Source of the DNA: Lepus europaeus
Taxonomy: Eukaryota > Chordata > Mammalia > Lagomorpha > Leporidae
Assembly: GCF_033115175.1 (NCBI RefSeq)
Contig: NC_084835.1
Span: 54,436,948-54,500,947 of the forward strand
Direction: 5' to 3'
DNA: 64,000 nucleotides
Shown: positions 12,160-22,701 of the stretch, in pieces
Numbering within the stretch: position 1 is the stretch's first letter
Layout: every line of letters begins with the position of its first letter
Program-made: the position numbers and the translations under genes
Notes under the pieces: generated by a model
What the model saw: only the letters and a program-made list of their open reading frames with translations
What the model was told of the DNA's origin: nothing
The model's database searches: none

Positions 12160-13932
12160 AATTACTATTAAGGAAAGCTTCTTCACTGCAATACCACAGT
12201 TCAGGGAGACCATACAGTATTTGTCTCTTGGGGGCTGGCTCATTTCACTAAGTATAATGGTTTCCAGTTGCATCCATTTTATTGCAAAAGACAGGATGCC
12301 ATTTTTTCCACTGTATAGTATTCCATAGTGTAGAGATACCATAATTTCTTTATCCAGTCTTCAGTTGATGGACATATGGGTTGATTCCATATCTTAGCTA
12401 TTGTGAATTGAGCTGCAATAAACATGGGGGTACAGATCACTCTTTCATTTACTGATTTATTTTCATTTGGGTAAATTCCCAGTAGTGGGATGGCTGGGTC
12501 ATGTGTTAGATCTATATTCAGGTTTCTTAGATTTCTACAACCTGTCTTCCACAGTGGATACATGAGTTTGAGTTCCCACCAACATTGGATTATGGTACCT
12601 TTTTTCCCTACACCCTCGACATCATTTGTTGTTTGTTGATTTCTGTAAAAAAGCCATTCTAACTGGGGTGAGGTAAAACCTCATTATGGTTTTGATTTGC
12701 ATTACACTGATTGCTCATGATATGGAACATTTTTTCAACTGTCTGTTGGCAGTTTTAATTTCTTCTCTTGAAAAATGCCTGTTTAAGTCCTTTGTCCATT
12801 TCTTAACTGGTTTGTTTGTTTAGTTGCTGAATTTCTTGAGCTCTTTATGGATTCTGGATAGTAATCCTTTATCAGCTGCATAGTTTGCAAATATTTTCTC
12901 CCATTCTGTCAGCTGCCTCTTTAATTTGCTGAGTGTTTCTTTTGCAGTACAGAAGCTTCTCACCTTATAATCCCATTTGTCAATTTTGGGTTTGATTGTC
13001 TGTGCTTTTGGGGTCTTTTCTAAGAAGTCTTTGCCTATGTCAATGCATTGCAGAGTCCTAATAATGTTCTCTAGTGATTTGATGTTATTGAGTCACAGAT
13101 TTAGGTCTTTGATCCATTTTGAGTGGATTTTTATGTAAGGTGTAAAGTAGGGGTCTAGTTTCATTCTTCTGCATGTGGATAGCCAGTTTTCCCAGAACCA
13201 TTTGTTAAAGAGGTTGTCCTCAAGGCTGGTGCCGTGGCTCACTTGGTTAATCCTCCGCCTGTGGCGCCAGCATCCTATAAGGGCGCCGGGTTGTAGTCTT
13301 GGTTGCTCCTCTTCTAGTCCAGCTCTCTGCTGTGGCCTGGGAGGGTAATAGAGGATGGCTCAAGTTCTTGGGCCTCTGCACCCACCTGGGAGACCAGGAA
13401 GAAGCACCTGGCTCCTGGCTTTGGATCAGCGCAGTGCCAGCCACAGCGGCCATTTAGAGGGTGAACCAACGGAAGGAAGACCTTTCTGTCTCTCTCTCTC
13501 ACTGTCTGTAACTCTACCAGTCAAATAAATAAAATAGAGGTTGTCCTCACCTAAGGGGTTGATTTTAGCTCCTTTGTGAAAGATGAGTTGGTTGTAGATG
13601 CATGGATTGATTTCTGGAGTTTCTCTTCTGTTCCGTTGGCTACAGGTCTGTTATTATGCCAGTACCAGGCTGTTCTGATTATAACTGCCCTGCAGTGTGT
13701 CTTGCTATCTGGTATTGTAATGCCTCTGGCTATGTTTCTGTTGTATAATATTGCTTTATCTATTCTGGATCTTTTTTATTTCCATATAAATGTAAGCATT
13801 TTTTCTAGATCTGAGAAGAGTGTCCTTGGCATTTCAATTGGGGTCACATTGAAACAGAAAAATCCTTTCAGTAGTATGGACATTTTCATTATATTGATTA
13901 TGCCAATATTGAAAATTTTTCAGTCACACCAA
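12160..13932 (-). mobile_element. old L1, 3' part of ORF2, minus strand
   Basis: Reverse-strand frames give recognisable L1 ORF2 C-terminal text, for example the run with '[14 protein letters not shown]' and '[13 protein letters not shown]' (about 12563-12279). The match continues toward higher coordinates to the region equivalent to 'LPKAIYTFN' in intact copies. Stops and frameshifts are frequent. It is interrupted by a CSINE at 13223-13535 and changes orientation abruptly near 13933. Confidence 0.85.
13223..13535 (+). repeat. CSINE inside the old L1
   Basis: Complete SINE with a perfect 14-bp target-site duplication, agaggttgtcctca, at 13209-13222 and 13536-13549. Confidence 0.95.
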
Positions 13933-13934
13933 CA

Positions 13935-15170
13935 AAAAAGAAGAAATTAGAAAAAATTAAAATCAGTAATGGAAATCTATGGTATACCACCAAACAAGCC
14001 AGCAGAGTTGTAGAAGTTCATGAAGGTGTACAAAGAGCTAATGGATTAGAAAGCATAGTTCATGAAATGATTACAGAAAACTTCCCAAATTTGGAGAAAG
14101 AAAGGGATGTCCAAGTAGAGGAAGTGCATAGAACTCTTAATAGATATGACCAGAAAGGACCTTCACCACAACACATTGTAGTCAAACTTTCTACAGTAAA
14201 ACATAATGAAGAGATTCTTAAATATGCACAAGAGGAACATCAAATTACTTTCAGAAGATCTACAATTGCACTCACAGCTGTTGAAGATACAGACTCGCTA
14301 AATGGATTAAAAAGCAAAACCCATATATTTGCCGCCTACAAGAAACACACCTCACCAATAAAGATCCCTCAAGACTAAAAGCGAAGGGATGAAAAAAGAT
14401 ATTCCATACTAACAAAAAGCAAAAAAGAGCCATGCAGCCATCCTAATATCAGACAAAATAGGCTTTAACACATAAAAATGTTAAAAGAGACAAAGAGGGG
14501 ATCAATTCAACAGGAAGATGGGACTACAATAAACCTATATGCACCCAACTATAAGGCATTTGGCTATTTAAAAGAAATGTTAATGAACCTTATAGAGAGA
14601 GATAGATTCTATACAATAGTAATGGGGAATGTCAGTGCCCCAATTTCAGCAATGTACAGATTAATCAGACAGAAAATCAACAAACAACAGAGCTAATCAA
14701 CACAATAGACCAAATGTGCCTAATGAATATCAACAGAACTTTTAATCCCACAGTTGCAGAATACACATTGCTCTCAACAGTGCCTGAGACTTTCTCTAGG
14801 ACAGACTACATGCTAGGCCATAAAGAAATTCTCAGCAAAGTCAAAACATCAAAATCATACCATGGATCTTCTCTGACCACAATGGAATGATACTGAAATC
14901 AACAACTCAAGAATCTCTAGAACATATGCAAGCATATGGAGACTGAAGAACATTTTCTGGAATGAACAGTGTGCCATTGAAATGTCAAAAGAGAAATGAA
15001 AAAATTTCTGGAAGTGAATGAAGATGACAATACAGCACATCAAAACTTGTGGGATATTCCAAAAGTAGTGTTAAGAGGGAAGTTTACAGCAGTTGGTGCC
15101 TACATGAAGAAATTGGAAAGGCACCAAATGAATGACATTTCCATGCCCTGAAATACCTAGAAAAACAATA
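13935..15170 (+). mobile_element. old L1, ORF1 and ORF2 5' part, plus strand
   Basis: The plus strand reads as L1 ORF1 C-terminal half (14067-14280: 'ENFPNLEKERD', 'EEHQITFRRSTIALTA'). It then passes, with a gap, into the ORF2 endonuclease region ('INLYAPNYKAFGYLKEM' at about 14530) and on to the segment equivalent to residues about 230-330. It is opposite in orientation to the L1 part that ends at 13932. Many stops and frameshifts. Confidence 0.85.
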
Positions 15171-15480
15171 AACAAAACCCAAGATTAGTAGGAGAGAATA
15201 ATACATAATCTCTGTACAAGAAAAATTTATATAAGATAAATAACATTTTTAGATGAGTATGTTCACACTACATAAATTTAAAATAAAGTACTATTAATTT
15301 TTTCTAACTTCCTCATTTGTTTGACATGTTTTAGTTTTTCAATTATTGTTCATCATCACCTGCATTAAAGACACACAATCTCATCTTTAAAAGGGAACAA
15401 ATTTCCCTTAGGTGTAACAGCACTCAAATTTTAGCAGCAATTATATTTTTAGAAGCAAAAATTTCTAGAAAATATATTTT
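15171..15480. other. unassigned A/T-rich DNA
   Basis: Nothing recognised. Confidence 0.4.
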
Positions 15481-15546
15481 TAAAATTTTTATTTTTTTAT
15501 TTATGTGTTTATGTGAGAGGCACAGAGGCAGAGAAAGTGTGACAAT
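15481..15546 (-). repeat. old CSINE, minus strand, tail part
   Basis: A/T-rich tail and 'gtgagaggcacagaggcagag' are the tail end of a reverse SINE that resumes at 16551 after an inserted L1 fragment. Confidence 0.7.
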
Positions 15547-15559
15547 GAGAAAAACAGAG

Positions 15560-16083
15560 GAGGGCGGAGCCAAGATGGCGGATAGTGAGGACGTGCGCCG
15601 TAGTTTAGGAAAATAAAGTTTCATAAAAGTGGAATTACTGTAGCCTCAGGAAAAGACTCAAGAAAAAAACTACAGAGGAAACGCTTCCGGATCTAGTGGA
15701 TGTGACACAGAGGACCTACAGGGAGCCCACCGCGTGGAAACCCAACCGCAGGAGCCAAGCCGCAGAATCTCACCAGCGCGGGAACGAACGGAAGGTAAGA
15801 CAAAGACGTCAGAAACCTGAGACATTGGGGGAGGAAAGGCAGAAACCTCTCTCCTCACCCACGAGCAAAACAAAGAGCAGGCGCCATTTTACATATGTAA
15901 AGCGCCACCAACGAGTACACAAACTCAGTAACTTTGGAACTTTGGTGAAACTTGAGAACACATTGAGGGCTGCATAAACTCTTTGTGTGGTCCCAGGGGT
16001 AGATCAAATGAATACTCACAGAGGCCAGATTTCAACTACCCTCAATTCCACTAACCTGTGCCGAATTACTTCCCAACTGAGTC

Positions 16084-16125
<42 letters not shown>

Positions 16126-16537
16126 TCCAGCAAGGAGCAAGGGAGAGAACAATCTGGGTGAGTCACTTTTTGCACAGCCTTAAACCTGAAGAATCAAGCA
16201 AAGCTCTCTGGCCACACCCATCACAGCCTCTAAGGATCCATCAAAGCAGACAGCCCACTTAGAGGCATAGTATAACGAGAAAAAAACACCACAGCCAAAA
16301 AAAAAAAAAAAACCCATAAATTATCTCCAACATGCCAAACAACAAACGTAGAAACCGAGGTAACAAGAGCAAAGAAGACACTATGATGCCCCCAAATGAA
16401 CAAGACACCCCAATCCAAGATTATGAAGATGAAGAGATAGAGGAAATGCAAGAAGCGGATCTCAAAAAATTGATAAGAACATTAAGAAGTTCTCAAAAAA
16501 CAAATTCTTGAACTACAGAAATCCTTAATGGGCAAGA
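15560..16537 (+). mobile_element. L1 5' UTR plus start of ORF1, 3'-truncated insertion
   Basis: It starts with the same 5' end as the full-length copy on the minus strand ('ggcggagccaagatggcgga') and includes a (GA)n at 16089-16122. The ORF1 start codon is at 16332, with text beginning MPNNKRRNRGNK. ORF1 runs about 55 codons, meets an extra A in an A run ('caaaaaacaaattc'), and the L1 match ends about 30 bases later. No 3' UTR or poly(A) follows. It is bounded by a 13-bp direct repeat, gagaaaaacagag, at 15547-15559 and 16538-16550. Confidence 0.9.
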
Positions 16538-16550
16538 GAGAAAAACAGAG

Positions 16551-16800
16551 ACATGCAGGCAGAGATCTCTCATTTGTTCAAATGCCAAAGACAGCACAGT
16601 TTGGGCCACACTGACTCAGGAGCCCCAAACATCATGCAGATTTCCCATGTGGGTGGCAGGTACCCAAGCACTTGAGACATCTGCTACATCCCAGGGTGTG
16701 GACTAAAGGAAGCTATTATAGGAAGCACAGGTGAGACTTGAACCCAAGCATTCTGATACGACTATGAGCCATTCCAAGCATCCACGAGGCCAAACACCTG
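16551..16800 (-). repeat. old CSINE, minus strand, body
   Basis: 'cccatgtgggtggcaggtac' and 'gtgagacttgaacccaagc' show the rest of the SINE split by the L1 fragment. Confidence 0.7.
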
Positions 16801-18080
16801 TTCCTTCACCTACTCCTATAATAAATGCTTTAACTTCCTTTCTTTTCTACTGTACAATAACCAGAGACAATAATTACATAAGGCTAAATTCTACATATGA
16901 GATAGTTTTTACTCTCCTTCGCCCTACATCTTAGTCAAAAGTTTTCCCTCCCTCCTCATTTCTGAATTATTTGAAGAGGTACAAGAGTTTTAGATAAAGT
17001 ACAAGTATGTTTCAAAGCAGATATGAAGTGGGTATGAGATGAAATAATGCTCAGTCAAAATCGTCCAGCGGCTCAAAAGTTAATCATGTGACAAACAGGC
17101 CCTACTGACAAGCTAGAAAAGATGAGACCTTCTAAGGTGCCCTAACACTTTTAAGCCTATAATAGCTGAGCAGCACGAAGGCCATCTGACTCTACTAAGG
17201 GGTAGTCATCACTGCCTGGCATGGAAGATAAACTCCACAGCTCACAGTTAGTGAAAACGTGGAAGCTAATTGAAAAAGTCACCTAAAAATGAAAAATACA
17301 TATTACGATCAATTTATAATAAGAATTATATTATTCTAAATTATTCTGTTCGAAGAGAGATTGTGAATAAATTGATTTGCTAACAGAGCATCCTAAATTG
17401 AATTTTACAAATACAATTTTCTTAATATGTATTTATTAATTATTTTCCTAAAATCACCAACACTGTGGAGTTACACTTCATCTGAAATGACTATTGAATA
17501 ATAGTGAAACATTCACAATGGGAAGCTGGGAACAGAACTTAAATCTGAGGATTCAAATGAGGTGACAAGTTCCTGAACATAACAAATTGTTATGGCAAAA
17601 TAGTTAATTGTGTCATACTGAAATAACTAAAATCTGCAATATACAAAACAATGCTGTCCTAGGAAACAATATTAAAAATGGATGGATTTCTTCAATACCA
17701 ATAACATATTTGATTCATTATCACCACAGGATTTATGGAATACATTAATGCTGTGAATGACAAAACAATTTATGGGAAAATACATCCACAAGTATTTTAA
17801 TTTGATAAATCAGACTGATGCTAAATGGGAAATAAATGCATAGAAATAAAAAGAATATTGTTGTAAAGAAATGACATAAGGGGAGGGGAAACAGATAAGA
17901 CATCTAACATAAATTCGACATGACTTTGACTTACTAAATTATTTTATATTCTTTTTTACCATAATTTTAAATTGTCTAATAAACCTACAAGTAGACTGAC
18001 AAAATTACATGACAAATGCAGAGTTTTCAAGTTTCATTCAGGTGATTGACAAGGAAGATAAACGCCTCTCCGGATGAGAT
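16801..18080. other. unassigned A/T-rich DNA
   Basis: Long A/T-rich tract without recognisable repeats or coding signal, directly upstream of the CpG island. Confidence 0.4.
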
Positions 18081-18399
18081 CACATGGCGTGGCTGTCAGG
18101 ATTCTGCTTCCTAGGAGGCAGCCACGAGGTGTGGGCAGCAGTTACAAACGAGGAAGTGGCCTTGGAATCCCCATTGCTGGGAACCTACCCAGGTTATTTT
18201 TTTTCCAGCGACTCTGCCTGTGCAGATTTATTGCAGGACACATCTGAGATGGAATCACTTCCTCCTGCTTCCTATTTAGACAGAGGCTAGCCCATCTTTC
18301 ACTCTTCCCGTGACTGTGACAACAAAAATCGACACGACTGTTCTTCGGCCTAGGATCTCAAATATACCCAGGAGCCCCCATTACCCTCCTACACTCCCC

Positions 18400-19110
18400 A
18401 GCAGTACCACCAGGCTCCCCTGGGCGCGCCGTGGGTCTGGGTCTTCTTACCAGCAGCCTGTGGTCCTCCGCTCCCTGCAGAAGCTCGGGCAGCTCCTCCT
18501 GCTTCTTGCAGCCCTAGCGATCCAGACGCTCCGCTCCGAGTCTGGTCGGCCTTGACTGGATCTTAGAGGCAGCCATCACCACCTTGCTGTGAAATGGGAA
18601 CCAGGGTGAGTACAGCTCCGGGAGCTGGAGGCACAGGAAGACGGTGACGCCGGTCGGTCCAGAGCCTATGGCCAATCCAAAGCAGAGAGGGAGGCGCTCG
18701 CCGCTCCTCGCAGCCCGGGGCCCGGGTGTGGAAGCCGCCTGCTTCCTGCGCTGCAGCTCTCCGGTCAGTCGCGTCCGCTTCCTGCTGCTGCCACCAGGGG
18801 GAGCCGCCGCCGCCGCGGCCACGCGGAGACCGTTGGACGCGCGCCCACCCGCCCGCGCCGCGCGCCGCGCCTCTGGGAATCTGAGGAGAAGCCGCTGTGC
18901 AGCCCCTGCTCCACCAGAGACCCCGAGGAGTGAGGACGACCACAGGTGAGTCCTTTGTGTCAGCCCCCAGGGGAAAAACACAGGAACTGGGCGCTTTGGG
19001 GACCAGGCACGCGCTGTCCCCAGGGAACCTGCGCCCACCTCCTGGCCAGGGCAGGAGAGCCGCCAGGAGGCCCCTGCGCTGGCGAGGGCTTGGGGCCCCG
19101 GAGGAGGTCA
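18400..19110. promoter_or_regulatory. CpG island, candidate bidirectional promoter
   Basis: Base composition changes abruptly from A/T-rich to G+C-rich with many CpGs, densest at 18780-18880 ('gccgccgccgcggccacgcg', 'gcgccgcgcgccgcg'). A CCAAT-type element lies at about 18670. Plus-strand splice-donor matches lie at 18605/18606 (CAGG|GTGAGT) and 18945/18946 (ACAG|GTGAGT). On the minus strand an ATG in good context (plus 18574-18576) is followed by a donor match GTAAGAAG starting at 18450. The open frames here (up to 174 codons) show no domain I recognise and may simply be stop-poor because of the G+C content. Confidence 0.7.
18789..18805 (+). promoter_or_regulatory. CTCF-like binding site
   Basis: CCACCAGGGGGA at 18791-18802 matches the core CTCF motif CCASYAGRKGGC at all but the last base and sits inside the CpG island. 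Occupancy is not shown by sequence. Confidence 0.5.
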
Positions 19111-19397
19111 GCGTGGCAGAGATCTGTCCATGCCCTGGGTTTTGCTTCGTGATTGTTGTCTCTGATTAAGCAATTGTCAGGGGCTGTGATCCTGTGACTT
19201 TTCCCGGAGTTCTGGAGTTGATTCTGACCCTTTCTGTAGATTTTCCATGCTTCTGAGGCGGGGCAGCTTCCCAGAATTCTCCACTTTCCCATTTTGCAGA
19301 CACGCCCCTCTGCCTCACATTCAGATTGATTCTGATGATTTATATTCTGCTGCTTTTTTCTTTACTACGTTATACCTACTAGGATTTATCCTAGGGA
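18946..19397. other. CpG island flank, possible intron start
   Basis: After the donor at 18946 the G+C content falls steadily. No exon or repeat is recognised. Confidence 0.35.
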
Positions 19398-19801
19398 TGC
19401 AGTGGTGATCTTGGTCAGAGAGGTGGGACACCAAGGCTTTTATCAGGAAGCAGACTTCATTTGATACCTGCAGTCCCAGGGGGTTTTTATCCAGAATCTT
19501 GGGGCCCTGAATATAACAGTGCATTGTCTTACATACCCTTGCACAAGTGACTTTAAGTTTCTCTTTATATATTTGATTATACATATTTTTGGTATTTTAG
19601 AGCTATAGCACTGCTTACATAATTTTGCAAGGTTTCACATGTGTAACTAACACTGCTTAGGTTGGGAAGTGGCTTTTCTTGGAAAGATCCTTTTGCCCCC
19701 TTGTTCTCAGAAAGCCCCTGCTGGAAATCCTGCACCATATCTGCCCTTAGCTGGTTCTCCTTTATAGCTTAATTATTTGTGTTCTTTAGTTTTTGGAGAC
19801 A
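19398..19801 (-). mobile_element. retroviral LTR, apparently solo, minus strand
   Basis: It aligns along its length with 30908-31326. On the minus strand both copies share 'gctatagctctaaaatacc', 'gtatgtaagacaatg', and a U5-like 'ggtgtcccacctctctgacc'. The second copy has AATAAA just before this block; here the same position reads tcaaatgaag, so the signal is lost. Outer TG..CA ends were placed by eye. No internal retroviral sequence is seen beside it. Confidence 0.7.
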
Positions 19802-19874
19802 TCCTTGCTGCTTTAACCCCTTTGATGCACAGACTCTCTCAGGATCAAAGAGAGTCACCTTGGTTTAAAGGTTT

Positions 19875-19928
19875 ATATATTTTTAAAAATTATTTGTTTA
19901 TTTGAAAGGCAGAGTTACAGAGAGGCAG

Positions 19929-19975
<47 letters not shown>

Positions 19976-20230
19976 CCTCTATTCACTTGTTCACTCTTCA
20001 AATGGCCGCAATGGCCGGAGCTGCGTCCATACAAAGCCAGGAGCTGAGAGTTTCCTCGGGTCTTCCACATGGGTGCAGGGGCCCAAGCACTTTGGCCATC
20101 TTCTCCTGCTTTCCCAGACATAGCAGAGAGCTGGATCAGAAGTGGAGCAGCCAAGACTTGAACCTGTGCCCACATGAGACACCAGCACTACAGGTGGCAG
20201 CTTTACCGCTACACCACAACGCTGCCCCCT
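19875..20230 (-). repeat. CSINE, minus strand, with (GA)n
   Basis: Tail 'atttgtttatttgaaaggc', a (GA)n at about 19931-19973, body with 'cttccacatgggtgcagggg' and head 'ctacaccacaacgctgcccc'. No clear target-site duplication. Confidence 0.85.
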
Positions 20231-20563
20231 ATTTTATTTTTCATGACCTTGACTTTATACCACTTTATAAGAGTTATTCACACTATCCAAAAGAGGTGAA
20301 GCCCTGAGTCCAGTCAGCTGAAGCAGTTTTAGTAAATCGGTTTTATTTTTTTTTTCACAAAAACAGTTTGTAAACATTCTGTTTTACAGTTGACTATGAC
20401 GTATTGTAATTATTAGAGGATAAGAACAATGTACTTATTTTGTTAGGCAGTTAATTCATCAAGCATCTGCAGTGCATAGATTAGTCAGCTTTCAGAATGA
20501 CTAAAGCACAGCTGTTGTCTTCCAGGGATCGCTTGAGACTCGGCTTGTTTATTTTAGATTATT
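20231..20563. other. unassigned DNA
   Basis: Nothing recognised. Confidence 0.4.
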
Positions 20564-20577
20564 GAATTGTATGGTGT

Positions 20578-20833
20578 TGGCCAGCGCTGCGGCTCAATAG
20601 GCTAATCCTCCACCTGCGGGTTTTAGTCCCGGTTGGGGTACCAGTTCTGTCCTGGTTGCTCGTCTTGCAGTCCAGCTCTCTGCTGTGGCCTGGGAGTGCA
20701 GTGGAGGCTGGCCCAGGTCCTTGGGCCCTGCACCCACATGGGAGACCAGGAGGCGTCTGGCTCCTGGCTTCGGATCAGTGCAGCGCCAGCTTTAGGGGCC
20801 ACTTGGGGGGGTGAACCAATGGAAAAAGGAAGA

Positions 20834-20879
<46 letters not shown>

Positions 20880-20912
20880 ACTCTGCCTGTCAAAATGAAT
20901 AAATAAATGAAT
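20578..20912 (+). repeat. CSINE
   Basis: Complete SINE with a (TC)n run near 20840-20870 and a perfect 14-bp target-site duplication gaattgtatggtgt at 20564-20577 and 20913-20926. Confidence 0.95.
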
Positions 20913-20926
20913 GAATTGTATGGTGT

Positions 20927-21629
20927 CATTGCATCAGAGATGTACTCCCAGTCGCCTTTTGATGCCATATTTACTTTGTGGATCCAGGAGACCACCTCTG
21001 GTTCCCTTTTCAACAATTGCTATGCAGAGACCTAATGAATACAGCTCCTTTTGTATCTCCACAGATAAGGAACTCTAACTTTGAGTTGTTGGCATTAAAC
21101 AGACCCAAAGTTTCAGAGGCTATCAGGCAGCAAGGTACCTTGAAATTTAGAAATAACAATGAAAGCCTAGGAACAGATATGAGTGCTGTAATAGTTTACA
21201 ATCTAGGCCTTTGTTTTTGTGAGAACATTGACCACATATTATAGCAGCAATAGTAGAAATGTAGTGTAAGCAAGAGACCCCTTTTTGGCTCTCATCACCT
21301 GACTTGGCCTAGGAAGAGAGTTGGCCTGAGAAAAGGTTAGCGACGAATAAGCAGCATTTTTAAAAGGAAATTTACAGTCCTGTCTTTAACATTATTTGCT
21401 CTAGACCATCCCCTTAATAGCAGTGGTTACTTTGGAAGCTGGGAAGTTTGAAGGACCTTTTCAGCCTGGGGTGGGGGGGCAACAGGGTGTGCAGTCCTTA
21501 CCCTGGAGTTATTCAACCCTGGGACCATTTTGTTTTTAGTGGCTTAGCTCTTGGCAGAGCTTATAGGACTCTTTAGAGATTCGCTTTTGTTATGACTGCT
21601 GTTTGCCCAAAACCCTGGTTTTCCATATT
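20927..21629. other. unassigned DNA
   Basis: No repeat family or gene recognised. An 88-codon frame at 20978-21244 has no recognisable domain and no supporting signals. Confidence 0.4.
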
Positions 21630-21644
21630 GAAAACCTATGCCAT

Positions 21645-22395
21645 AATAAGAGTGCCAATTTTAAATCAATAGTAGGAGTCACTTTGCACTTACATCCCAT
21701 GTAGGATCTCTGTCCTTAATGTGTTATACTATGAGAATTAACAGTAAAACTAGTATTAAAACAGTACTTTGTACTTTTTGTGTCTGTGTGGGTGCAGTCC
21801 ATTGAAATCTTTACTTAATATATACTAAGTTAATCTTCTGTATATAAAGATAATTAAAAATGAATCTTAATGAAGAATGGGATGGGAGAGGGAATAGGAG
21901 ATGGGATGGTTTGCGGGTGAGAGGGTGGTTATGGGGGGAAGAACCACTATAATCCAAAAGTTGTACTTTGTTTTATTTTTATTTATTTATTTATTTTTGA
22001 GTGGACAGTAAGAGAGAGAGAGAGAGACAAAGGTCTTCCTTTTCCGTTGGTTCACCCCTCAATGGCCGCTGCGGCCGGCACACCATGCTGATCTGAAGCC
22101 AGGAGCCAGGTGCTTCTCCTGGTCTCCCAAGCGGGTGCAGGGCCCAGGCACTTGGGCCATCCTCCACTGCACTCCCGGGCCACAGCAGAGAGCTGGACAG
22201 GAAGAGGAGTGACCAGAACAGAATCCGGCATCCTGACCGGGACTAGAACCTGATGTGCAGGTGCCGCAGGCGGAGGATTAGCCTATTGACACGGCACCAG
22301 CCCAAAAGTTGTATTTTGGAAATTTATATTTATTAAATAAAAGCTTTCTAATAAAAAATAAAATAAATTTTAAAATAAATAAGAAAAGAAAAAAA
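21645..22395 (+). mobile_element. 5'-truncated L1, 3' UTR only
   Basis: Matches the 3' end of the larger L1s, including the G-rich tract near 21880-21940 and terminal 'tggaaatttatatttatta'. The 15-bp target-site duplication gaaaacctatgccat is at 21630-21644 and 22396-22410. A CSINE is nested at 21971-22301. Confidence 0.9.
21971..22301 (-). repeat. CSINE inside an L1 3' UTR
   Basis: Reverse-oriented full-length SINE. The direct repeat ccaaaagttgtactttg (21954-21970) recurs with one change at 22302-22318 and interrupts the L1 end. Confidence 0.95.
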
Positions 22396-22410
22396 GAAAA
22401 CCTATGCCAT

Positions 22411-22692
22411 TTGGCCTAGACTGGCTTTGGTGGGTTTCCTTGATGGCAGATCAATGTGTAAAGCTATTATTAGTTGATCAGCCAGCCATCCCTCTATTGT
22501 TCCTGTTGCCAAGCTGGCTCCTTTTCTTACTGGGTCTCTTTAAAGTAGACTATAGAGGCAGACTTTAGGACATCAGCAAAGGGGGTGTTCAGTCCCATCC
22601 CTGATCTTTAGAGTCCTGACCTAGAAATCTGTAGTCACAGGCATAATTTTTTTCCCCCATGAAGATAAGACTATGTCCATGAGGAGAGGTAT
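22411..22692. other. unassigned DNA
   Basis: No gene or repeat recognised. It is the 3'-side flank of the intact L1. Confidence 0.4.
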
Positions 22693-22701
22693 GTCCTTTT
22701 A

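Noticed and set aside
13576..13950. 124-codon plus-strand frame with hydrophobic segments, resembling a membrane protein
   Set aside because: It is antisense to old L1 ORF2. The apparent membrane segments come from the complement of polar codons.
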